DNA of 40,980 nt from an uncultured bacterium (lineage in GTDB: Bacteria > Myxococcota_A > UBA796 > CAJQPC01): contig CAJQPC010000073.1 of the NCBI GenBank assembly GCA_905480105.1, forward strand, positions 1 through 40,980, written 5' to 3'. The notes beneath the pieces are model-generated. The model ran no database searches. It was given only the letters and a program-made list of their open reading frames with translations, and was not told the origin of the DNA. Both the position numbers and the translations under genes were made by a program. Below, one piece after another: positions 16,264 to 23,123 of this stretch; positions within the stretch are counted from its first letter, which is position 1, and the number at the start of each line of letters is the position of its first letter.

Positions 16264-16907
16264 GTGGACTCCAAGGCGGCGTTGTGTTGCAAAATTATCT
16301 CGATGCGTCGGTTCTCGGCGCGGCCTTCGGGGGTGTCGCTCTCGGCGATAGGCGCCCACTCGGCGCGAGTGCCGATGCTGAGGCGGTGGGGACTCACGCC
16401 CCACTCTTCTGTCAGGGCTCGGAGCACCGAGATGGCTTGTGCTGCCCCGAGCTCCCATCGGGTGGGGTAGGCGCGGGCCAAGCGACCCTTGACGGATTGG
16501 TGGTCGGTGTGACCTACAATCTCGACTTGCACGTTGGGGTGCAAGAGCAGGGCTGTGGCGAGCAAGTCAAGTACGGGGTCGGACTCCGAGCGCAGTCGTA
16601 AACTGTCGGTGGCGAAAAGGGTGTCTGAGTGCATTCTCAGCACCACGTTGTCTCTATCCCGAAGAACCGCGACTCCCAAGTCTGGCAGGATTTGGACCAG
16701 CTCGGCGTAGATGGCGGGCGGCGCGCCTGTCTCGGTGGAGCAGGTCTGTAGTCGGCCTTGTAGTCGATCGTTCTGGTTGCGCAGCGCGATGATTTCCCTG
16801 TCCAGGCTGTAGATCAGGGAGTCCTTGTTGCCAGCTCTCGCTGCGCAACCCACAGCAAGGGCGGGAAGACCCAGAATCAGGCTTCTGCGGGGGAGCGGTG
16901 AATTCAT
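16260..16907 (-). CDS. OmpA/MotB-domain lipoprotein
   Basis: A 215-aa lipoprotein that probably ties the outer membrane to peptidoglycan. The signal MNSPLPRRSLILGLPALAVGC ends at the lipid Cys; it is followed by a short coiled-coil (SLDREIIALRNQNDRLQGRL) and then the OmpA-like domain. Domain marks are LFATDSLRLRSES, VQVEIVGHTDHQ, LGAAQAISVLRALTEEWGV, RLSIGTRAEWAPIAESDTPE and GRAENRRIEIIL. The TPEGRAENRRIEI core binds diaminopimelate in this family. The frame runs on to 17279, but that would overlap the exonuclease gene, so ATG 16907 is chosen for its signal peptide. It begins a chain of overlapping genes (ATGA). Confidence 0.88.
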   Translation of the reverse strand: MNSPLPRRSLILGLPALAVGCAARAGNKDSLIYSLDREIIALRNQNDRLQGRLQTCSTETGAPPAIYAELVQILPDLGVAVLRDRDNVVLRMHSDTLFATDSLRLRSESDPVLDLLATALLLHPNVQVEIVGHTDHQSVKGRLARAYPTRWELGAAQAISVLRALTEEWGVSPHRLSIGTRAEWAPIAESDTPEGRAENRRIEIILQHNAALEST

Positions 16908-16999
16908 GAAGGCATAGGATACCCCTGCAGCGGGTCCCAGGCGTGAGGAGGTGAACAAAACCGGTACAGCTGTGGGCCTTGAGTCGGCAGCTTTGGGGC

Positions 17000-17881
17000 T
17001 TAAGACGGCAGCGGCCGGATCAAGGAGTTGCTGTCGATGGTCCAGTCGCCCGGGCCAAAACTCTTGGAATTTTGCCGGGCCCGGCCGGAGCTGCGTACCC
17101 GAAGCATGCGCTCTGCCCAGCGGCGCAAGGACTCGGTGAATCGCCATCCCCAGCGCGTCCCTTGGCGCACTCGGGCCATGGTCATCCAGTGCAGGTGCAC
17201 AGGGTGGTGCTCTACGGGCTCGTCTTTGTATTCGCCCTTTAAGAAAATCACTTGGCCACGGGGACCCACGCCGATCCACTCGTTGTCGGGTGGATGTCCG
17301 AGAGCGTCGGCCCAGTCCAGCATGCCCAAGAGATCGGATGGGGCGTTCTTCCGGCGGGCCATCTCCACAAAGCAGCGGCCGCAGGCTTCTGCGTCGTCGG
17401 TTGCGCGGTGGGCATTGTCCAGGTCAACGTCTAGGCGCTTGCATACCTCGTTTAGGCGGTGCGAGCGGGCCTCGGGGTACATGCGACGGGAGAGATCCAC
17501 CGTGTCCAGCTCGGCCATGGGATCCGCCCAGGCTACGCCGGCGCGTTCCATCTCCACGGAGAGGAAGTTTCGGTCAAAAGCGTAGTTGTGGGCCACGCAG
17601 ATTCCGCCGCTGAGCAGGCGCCGCACCTCCATCGCCTTCTCCTCGAATCGGGGCTTGTCGGCAACCATGGAGTCGTCGATCCCGGTGAGTTGAACCACCT
17701 TGTTGGGGATGGGTATGTCCGGGTTGAACAAAAAGTCGTGTTGCTCGAGCGACACTACCCGTCCATCGGGTCCAACGCGCATGACGACGGCCCCGAACTC
17801 GATGACCCGGTCCCCGTCGAAGGGGTTCAGACCGGTGGTCTCGGTGTCGAAGGCGATGATGGGAATCTCGTGCCAGTCCAT
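17000..17881 (-). CDS. DEDDh 3'-5' exonuclease (DnaQ-like)
   Basis: The 293-aa protein carries all three exonuclease motifs: FDTETTGL (Exo I, Asp and Glu metal ligands), HNYAFDRNFL (Exo II) and HRATDDAEA (Exo III epsilon type, with His and Asp). These define a DEDDh exonuclease acting on single-stranded 3' ends, as in DNA polymerase III epsilon, RNase T or related repair enzymes. The last 110 residues after the exonuclease domain (DLLGMLDWADALGH onward) contain a small DUF-like region with GPRGQVIFLKGEYK. That 'GxxGxVxFxxGKYKG' feature is often seen at the C-terminus of bacterial DnaQ-like exonucleases. A standalone repair or processing enzyme is more likely than the replicative subunit. Confidence 0.92.
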   Translation of the reverse strand: MDWHEIPIIAFDTETTGLNPFDGDRVIEFGAVVMRVGPDGRVVSLEQHDFLFNPDIPIPNKVVQLTGIDDSMVADKPRFEEKAMEVRRLLSGGICVAHNYAFDRNFLSVEMERAGVAWADPMAELDTVDLSRRMYPEARSHRLNEVCKRLDVDLDNAHRATDDAEACGRCFVEMARRKNAPSDLLGMLDWADALGHPPDNEWIGVGPRGQVIFLKGEYKDEPVEHHPVHLHWMTMARVRQGTRWGWRFTESLRRWAERMLRVRSSGRARQNSKSFGPGDWTIDSNSLIRPLPS

Positions 17882-17922
17882 AGGGGAACCCTAACCCAAT
17901 GCTCGGCCAAAACCTGTCCGCT

Positions 17923-17942
17923 TCATTTCGCTGGCGAAATGA
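17923..17942 (-). terminator. perfect 8-bp stem-loop ending on a stop codon
   Basis: TCATTTCG and CGAAATGA form a perfect 8-bp stem around CTGG. The outer end of the stem is the TGA stop of the leftward nucleosidase gene. It lies in the 41-bp gap before the exonuclease gene on the same strand. There is no T-run, so a simple intrinsic terminator is unlikely. Confidence 0.5.
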
Positions 17943-18495
17943 GCTGGGAGACGGCTTGTCTTGCGGCCGCTTCTGCTTGGGCGCGGTGGATCAACCACTG
18001 GTCATGGGCTTGTGGGCCGACCTGGTTGCTCAGGCCCAGTACCGCCAAGAAAGGCCGGCCCAAACGCGCGCAAACCTGGGCCACGGCATAGCTTTCCATG
18101 TGCTCTACCTGCCAGTTTTGCCCTCGTTTTTCGGTGAGGTCTGGGTCGGAGGTGATGGCCTCGACGGTGAGGACCGTTACGCGGGGTAGCTTGGGCAGAA
18201 GGGTGGTCTCCCCATGGAGAACTTCAGGTTCGATGGGCTGGTATCCCAACTTGAGTTCGGCGATGCCGCCGCTCAGGCCCAGTGATGAGCAGGCCACAAC
18301 ATCTCCGATCCGAAGGCCGTGCCCTGGGTAAAAGCCTGCGCTTCCCACCAACACCACTGGACCCAATCCCCCAGTCAAGGCCAGGGTTGCCCCAATGGCA
18401 GCTTGCAAGGGGCCGATGCCTACGGCGTGGCCGGGCAGCTCTCCCAGTTCGGAGGAAACCGCGGAGACCAGCGTCAGAGGGTGTTTGTGGACCAT
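17923..18495 (-). CDS. nucleoside phosphorylase-fold hydrolase (futalosine hydrolase/MTAN-like)
   Basis: The 190-aa protein has the purine nucleosidase/phosphorylase layout. TLVSAVSSELGEL opens the fold, GIGPLQAAIGATLAL is the usual G-x-GP-x-x-AA block, and VVLVGSAGFYPG is the second glycine strand. EHMESYAVAQVCARLG carries the conserved E-M-E (nucleoside sugar site), and GLSNQVGPQAHDQW holds the S-N/D region where the catalytic acid normally lies. The SN-x-VG pattern resembles futalosine hydrolase (MqnB, menaquinone synthesis) more than MTA/SAH nucleosidase, but identity is not certain. Its ATG lies inside the 3' end of the next gene upstream (22-bp overlap). A perfect stem-loop sits on its stop codon. 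Confidence 0.75.
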   Translation of the reverse strand: MVHKHPLTLVSAVSSELGELPGHAVGIGPLQAAIGATLALTGGLGPVVLVGSAGFYPGHGLRIGDVVACSSLGLSGGIAELKLGYQPIEPEVLHGETTLLPKLPRVTVLTVEAITSDPDLTEKRGQNWQVEHMESYAVAQVCARLGRPFLAVLGLSNQVGPQAHDQWLIHRAQAEAAARQAVSQLISPAK

Positions 18496-18920
18496 ATGGC
18501 TGCACCCAGAACAGTAAAATAGGTAGTGGCCGCCACGACCGGTAGAGCCAGACCTCCAGCGACCGCCCAGGAAGTGCGACGGCGTTGAACGCGCTTGTCC
18601 CAGCCGGCCTCGTAGCCTTGTGCCCAGAGTTCGCTGTGCAGGACATAGGTTGGAGGTGGGGGCAGGTTGTCGAGCTCGACCTGGGGGACGGATGCCCGTC
18701 CCATCAGTGGGCGTAGGTCAGAGGGGTCCGCAAGCATTGCTCCGGTCACCACACCCGCGCAGCCGATGGGGCCCACGCAGCTGCCTGCGAACCCGTACAG
18801 GCCCCACTCGCCTACGGCCACGTTCTGGGCATGAGCGGTTCCCAGAGCGTAGCCATCGGCGTAGTCCTGTGAAGAGGAGCGATCTGCTGCAGTGCCAAGG
18901 GTGGCCAGGAGAAGAAACAT
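18474..18920 (-). CDS. small Gly-rich membrane protein, unknown function
   Basis: A 148-aa protein that I do not recognise. It starts with a likely signal peptide (MFLLLATLGTAADRS), then has a region rich in Gly and Ala (GLYGFAGSCVGPIGCAGVVTG) that could be a first helix or a glycine-zipper. A second hydrophobic segment is near the C-terminus (WAVAGGLALPVVAATTYFTV). Between them is YVLHSELWAQGYEAGWDKR. Its 3' end overlaps the start of the nucleosidase gene by 22 bp, so the two are probably co-translated. It lies 22 bp after the propeller protein gene on the same strand. Confidence 0.65.
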   Translation of the reverse strand: MFLLLATLGTAADRSSSQDYADGYALGTAHAQNVAVGEWGLYGFAGSCVGPIGCAGVVTGAMLADPSDLRPLMGRASVPQVELDNLPPPPTYVLHSELWAQGYEAGWDKRVQRRRTSWAVAGGLALPVVAATTYFTVLGAAIWSTNTL

Positions 18921-18942
18921 GTCAGGAGGCTCCGGGTGCAGC

Positions 18943-20919
18943 TTAGCTTGACCAAGCTTGTTTGACCCGCTCCGGCACCCATCGTTCGCCTTCCCAGATG
19001 AGCTGTACTTCGTAGCCGGTTGCCCGGCGGGGGCCGGTCACGAAGTTGACCTCGACCAGGGTGTCTGCGCCGTCCTGGGGATCTCCAGGGGGGCCTGGAA
19101 ATCCAAAGCCCGCTGCCACCAGACCCTTGCCCTTGGGTACCTGGGGGCCGGGCACGCCAACGAAGCACACCGGCTCGGCGATGAGCAGCGGTCCGGGATT
19201 TTGACCAAAGAGTAGGGTCTGGAGCGCCGCATGGTGGCGGGGGTCTGGAGCCGCGTGCACGGCGGTCATCGGGCATGGGTCCTGGGCGTCGGTCAGGCCA
19301 TCCCCGTCGCTATCGGCGTTGGTGGGGTCGGTACCCAACTGAGTCTCGAATGCGTCAGGCCAGCCGTCTTGGTCCTGGTCGGGGCCGTCTTGGCAGAAGA
19401 ACTCAGCCTTGCAGTCCCAGGCGTAGGGCTTGTTCGATGCCAACTCCAAGGCTTGAGCCAGCTGGGCGCGGGACCCGGGTGTGCCCTGAGCCAGGAGCAG
19501 CTCTCGGGCGAGCACCTGCTGCTTCGGATTGCTCAGAGCCTTGTCTAGCTCGGGGGCCAGTTGTTCGGGGCTGTAGATGTAAAGCACATCGGAGATTCGC
19601 CTACGCAGAGGCCCCGGGCGCTCAGTGGCGGCTCGGGTCAGCAGGGGGGCGATGCCCGCGAGGGGGGCGGTGGCCTCGATGGCGTCCAGGAGCATCAGCA
19701 GCTCCCGCTCGGATGCTGTAGCCAGGCCGGGGAGCAGGAGATCCCATGTGCTGGGGTCTGCTTGAAGCAGTTGAATGAGGCGTTCGGAGAGCTCGGCGGG
19801 GTGCCCCAAAGGCCATGCGCGCACCAAAGCGAGCTGGTCCTGAGCGCTGAGCTGGTCCCAGGGCTGGCCCAGGGCGTCCACGTCCAAGCGGCCCACGCCT
19901 TGTGGGGAGCTGACCAGCAGATCGCCGTCGCTGAGGAGACTGGCTGTGAGGGGGCGGGTCAGGAGCGGGATCAGCGTGGCCTGACTGCCGTCCAGGGCTA
20001 CCCGGGCGGCCACGGGCGGGGCGCTGTATGCTTGTGGTTGCAGCATCAACAGCACGAAGCGGTCGTCGCCGTCCAGTACGCCCATCTCCGCGGTCCCTTT
20101 GGGGAGAGACAGCTCCCAGAGAGATTCGCCAGTATTAGGATTCAGCCGGGCCAATACTCCAGCGTCTAGGTCCCAGGTCAACAGCTCGCCGCCGGTGAGT
20201 TGTGTGAGCTCGCCTATCAGGATGCGGCTCCAGAGGGTCGCGCCCTGTTCCCACTCCAAGGCGATGAGCTCGTCCCCCTGGTGCACCAGAATTTGGTCCC
20301 GAAGTGCGATGGGGATCCCGCGAAGCTCGGGCAGGTGCCAGATCAGCCCACCGGATGCCGGGTCCAAGCGAGTCAGTCCGGTCGCGGTGTCCGCTACCAG
20401 CTCCGACCCGTTGCCTGAGACGCTGGTACAGGTCTCTTCCCAGAGGGGCTCGGCAGAAGGCGGCGCGTAGGCCCGCAACATGCCGTCCTTGCAGAAGGCG
20501 ACCGTGTGCAGAGCCTGAGCGATGCTGTCCGCGCCACCCAACAGGCGCCAGAGCTCCGCGCCGTCCCGCGCTCGGACCTCTCTCGCGGCGTTCGCACTCA
20601 GGATTAGCCAGCCGGCCGGGGTGACATGGATCTGCTGGATGGCGGCAGCTTCTTCCCGTAAGGACCATCCCAGTGTGCCTGTCTCCGGGTCCATGGCCCG
20701 CAAGGTCTGGGGCTCCGCGCCGCTCTCGGTGAGCAGCAGGCCGGCGGGGTGGGCAGAGATGGCGTGGCGTCCGGGCACACTCCACAGCAATCCGGGCTGG
20801 GAGAGGGTGTCAGCTGGAGGCAGTATTTCTGGAAGAGCTGCGGCCAGAAAGAGAAGGGTCAAGGCGCTAAACACCGTAGCCCCCAGAGACCGGAATCTCG
20901 GCCCCGTTGATGTATCCAC
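18943..20919 (-). CDS. secreted PQQ-type beta-propeller protein with TSP3 repeat
   Basis: A 658-aa exported protein. After an N-terminal hydrophobic segment (ALTLLFLAAALPE), residues about 40-340 contain PQQ/quinoprotein-like propeller blades with the pattern AxDxxTGxxxW (DPETGTLGWSL, DPASGGLIWHL, NPNTGESLWEL). A helical region follows (about 345-500). Then one thrombospondin type 3 unit, DGWPDAFETQLGTDPTNADS plus DGDGLTDAQDPCP, should bind calcium. It lacks enzyme motifs I can name and may be an envelope binding or assembly protein. The start is uncertain: GTG 20919 overlaps the SDR gene by 53 bp but keeps a positively charged n-region (PRFRS); GTG 20874 overlaps by only 8 bp but gives a signal with no positive charge. 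Confidence 0.8.
   Translation of the reverse strand: MDTSTGPRFRSLGATVFSALTLLFLAAALPEILPPADTLSQPGLLWSVPGRHAISAHPAGLLLTESGAEPQTLRAMDPETGTLGWSLREEAAAIQQIHVTPAGWLILSANAAREVRARDGAELWRLLGGADSIAQALHTVAFCKDGMLRAYAPPSAEPLWEETCTSVSGNGSELVADTATGLTRLDPASGGLIWHLPELRGIPIALRDQILVHQGDELIALEWEQGATLWSRILIGELTQLTGGELLTWDLDAGVLARLNPNTGESLWELSLPKGTAEMGVLDGDDRFVLLMLQPQAYSAPPVAARVALDGSQATLIPLLTRPLTASLLSDGDLLVSSPQGVGRLDVDALGQPWDQLSAQDQLALVRAWPLGHPAELSERLIQLLQADPSTWDLLLPGLATASERELLMLLDAIEATAPLAGIAPLLTRAATERPGPLRRRISDVLYIYSPEQLAPELDKALSNPKQQVLARELLLAQGTPGSRAQLAQALELASNKPYAWDCKAEFFCQDGPDQDQDGWPDAFETQLGTDPTNADSDGDGLTDAQDPCPMTAVHAAPDPRHHAALQTLLFGQNPGPLLIAEPVCFVGVPGPQVPKGKGLVAAGFGFPGPPGDPQDGADTLVEVNFVTGPRRATGYEVQLIWEGERWVPERVKQAWSS
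18945..18958 (-). terminator. short stem-loop touching a stop codon
   Basis: AGCTT and AAGCT form a 5-bp stem around GACC. The stem begins inside the TAA stop of the propeller protein gene (complement at 18943-18945). It is weak on its own. Confidence 0.25.
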
Positions 20920-21538
20920 CCTGATCGGAGAGCAAGAGCCTTGCAGCGGAAACCACCTCGTCTACACGGCCCTGTCTCCCTGCGGGAATGGGTGGCAGAT
21001 GAGCGGGCGCCATAGACGAGCCGCTGTCTACAAAGCCCAGCTTGATGCAGTTTGCGGTCACTCCATGGGGGGCGCCCAGTTGTGCGAGATCTCGCATGAG
21101 TACCTGCAGTCCAGCGCGCGCGACCCGCTCGGCGCTGACCATCGGTGCCGCCCTGGGGCCGGCCATGGTGAAGCTCAGGATGCGCCCCCAGCCACGCTCG
21201 ATCATGCCGGGCAGGGTGGCCTGAGCCAGCCAGAGCACGGGGTCCAAAGCCCTGGCGGAGGCTTGGCGCCAGCCCTGTGGGGTCTCCTCCATAAGGGGAA
21301 CCCGATGGTGCCCACCGGTGGCGACGATCAAGGCATCGACGGGGCCGCGCAAACCCAATGCCACACAAGCAGCCGCTTGGGTGCAGTCGGCGCTGACCCA
21401 TTCGGCCCCTGCGGCCTCGAGCTGTGGGGCACGGGAGTGGCGGGAGACCAGGGTCACCCGCCAGCCTTGGTTCAGAAGATCTGCGGCGATGCCTTGGCCG
21501 ATTCCACCAGTGCCGCCGGCGATGAGAGCGTGTCGCAT
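20867..21538 (-). CDS. SDR-family oxidoreductase homologue lacking the YxxxK motif
   Basis: Short-chain dehydrogenase fold, 223 aa. The nucleotide-binding loop GGTGGIGQG is intact, and later SDR blocks are clear: LSFTMAGP (Ser region), HGVTANCIKLGFVDSGSS and the C-terminal GYINGAEIPVSGGYGV. The catalytic Tyr and Lys of YxxxK are missing; the aligned stretch reads SAERVARAGL, giving roughly Glu and Arg at those places. Some SDR branches lack this Tyr, so it may bind NAD(P)H or a ligand without standard catalysis. It lies between the NhaC gene and the propeller gene on the same strand; its stop overlaps the likely start of the propeller gene. Confidence 0.85.
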   Translation of the reverse strand: MRHALIAGGTGGIGQGIAADLLNQGWRVTLVSRHSRAPQLEAAGAEWVSADCTQAAACVALGLRGPVDALIVATGGHHRVPLMEETPQGWRQASARALDPVLWLAQATLPGMIERGWGRILSFTMAGPRAAPMVSAERVARAGLQVLMRDLAQLGAPHGVTANCIKLGFVDSGSSMAPAHLPPIPAGRQGRVDEVVSAARLLLSDQGGYINGAEIPVSGGYGV

Positions 21539-21592
21539 TCTCTATGCCTATCGCGCTATGTTTTTTAGGCTGGGCCTTTTACGCTCGGTCCT

Positions 21593-23122
21593 CTATGCCA
21601 CCACCTCGGCGCTTACTGCCCGTTTTGGCGCTCTGCCAAGCCCCCAAACCAGCGCCACACAAGCCACCATGCCCATGGGAAGCACCAGCCAGACCGGGGC
21701 CCCAAAGCCCACGGGTATGGTGCCCAGCACCACAGCGACCAAGCCGCACAGCATCGCGTAGGGGAGCTGGGTCTTTACGTGTCGGCTGACCTCGCAGCCC
21801 GCCCCCACTGAGCTCAGAATCGTGGTGTCGGAGATGGGACTGCAGTGGTCGCCCCAGCAGGCTCCGGAGAGCACGGCACCACTGGCGGCCAGGGCAATCA
21901 TGGGGTCGTCACTCAGGGCAAAGCTCAGCGGCAGGGCGATGGGCATGACAATTCCCATCGTGCCAAAACTACTGCCAGTCGCGAATGCAGTGGCAGCGCT
22001 GACCACGAACACCGCTGTGGGCAGCATGGCTGCGGGCAGGCTGTCCCCCAAGAGATCCACCAAGTAGGCGGCGGCCTGCAGCTCGCCCATCGCGGTGCCC
22101 AGGGACCAGGCCAAGAACAGCACAGCCAGGGCCTCGAACAGGGAGCCCATGCCGTCCAGGCCCGCGTCGAAGGTGGCCTTGAGCTTTAGGGAGCGGGTGC
22201 CCAGGGACAGGATCGCAGCAACCAGCATTCCAGCCAGTGAGCCCTTGAGCATGGCGTTGTAGCCGTCTGCGTTGCCCAACACTTCAAAGAGTGCAGCACC
22301 GGGGGCTGCGCCAGCAGAGCCGTCGATCCAGAGCACCGCACCGGTCACGAGGATCAGCACGCCGATGGGCACAATGGCCAAGAGTGCCCGCCAAGCGGGA
22401 TGCTCCGTCTCCGAAGACTCCGCCTCGTCCTGGGGGAGCTCCAAGTTCTCTTCGGCTTGGAGCATCGGTCCAAAGTCCCGCCCACTGAACGCAATGGCTC
22501 CCACAAAGACGATGGTGAACAAGGAGTAGAAGCGGTAGGGAATACCCTGGATAAAAAACGCATATGCGTCGATGTCCGTGATTCCAGCGGCCGCCAAGCC
22601 ATCCCCCATCAGTCCGACCTCGTAGCCAATCCAGGTGCTGACCAGGGCCACCGAAGCGATTGGCGCGGCAGTGGAATCGACGATGTAGGCCAGCTTCTCC
22701 CTTGAGATCTGAAGCTTGTCGGACAGGGCCCGCATCGAGCTGCCCACGATCAGGCAGTTCGCGTAGTCGTCGAAGAAGACCACCATGCCCGCCAACCACG
22801 TCACCACCATGCCGCGGCGTCTTGTGGTGGCCACGCGGATCAGCACCTGCACCATCGCCGAGGTCCCCCCGCTCTTGCTTAGAATGCCGACCATGGCAGC
22901 CACAAAGAGGGAGAAGAGGGTGACTTTTACGTGGTCTCGATCCGCCACCGCGTCCAGCAGCCAGGGGTCGATGACTTGGTAGAGCCCGCCGAACACCGAA
23001 CCGGTGACCAGGGCGCCTCCCAGCCAGCAGGCTGAGAAGAGGCTGAGCAGCACATTGCGTGTGCCCAGGGCCAGGACCACCGCCAGAAGGGCTGGCAGCA
23101 GCGACAGGGCAGAGGGCTCCAC
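21593..23122 (-). CDS. NhaC-family Na+/H+ antiporter
   Basis: A 509-aa polytopic membrane protein of the NhaC superfamily, probably exchanging cytoplasmic Na+ (or a dicarboxylate/ion pair) for protons. The family block VVFFDDYANCLIVGSSMR is intact, followed by STAAPIASVALVSTWIGYE. The second half has VFVVSAATAFATGSSFGTMG and SGACWGDHCSPISDTTILSS, both diagnostic. About 12 helices are expected. The GTG start is one base after the stop of the Na+-coupled symporter gene, so the two genes form an operon in which the antiporter could restore the sodium gradient the symporter uses. Confidence 0.93.
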   Translation of the reverse strand: MEPSALSLLPALLAVVLALGTRNVLLSLFSACWLGGALVTGSVFGGLYQVIDPWLLDAVADRDHVKVTLFSLFVAAMVGILSKSGGTSAMVQVLIRVATTRRRGMVVTWLAGMVVFFDDYANCLIVGSSMRALSDKLQISREKLAYIVDSTAAPIASVALVSTWIGYEVGLMGDGLAAAGITDIDAYAFFIQGIPYRFYSLFTIVFVGAIAFSGRDFGPMLQAEENLELPQDEAESSETEHPAWRALLAIVPIGVLILVTGAVLWIDGSAGAAPGAALFEVLGNADGYNAMLKGSLAGMLVAAILSLGTRSLKLKATFDAGLDGMGSLFEALAVLFLAWSLGTAMGELQAAAYLVDLLGDSLPAAMLPTAVFVVSAATAFATGSSFGTMGIVMPIALPLSFALSDDPMIALAASGAVLSGACWGDHCSPISDTTILSSVGAGCEVSRHVKTQLPYAMLCGLVAVVLGTIPVGFGAPVWLVLPMGMVACVALVWGLGRAPKRAVSAEVVA

Positions 23123-23123
23123 T

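Noticed and set aside
21562..21583. T-run and AGGC/GCCT hairpin that resembles an intrinsic terminator
   Set aside because: The T-run following the hairpin exists on the + strand, but the flanking genes read leftward; on their strand the hairpin is followed by A's.
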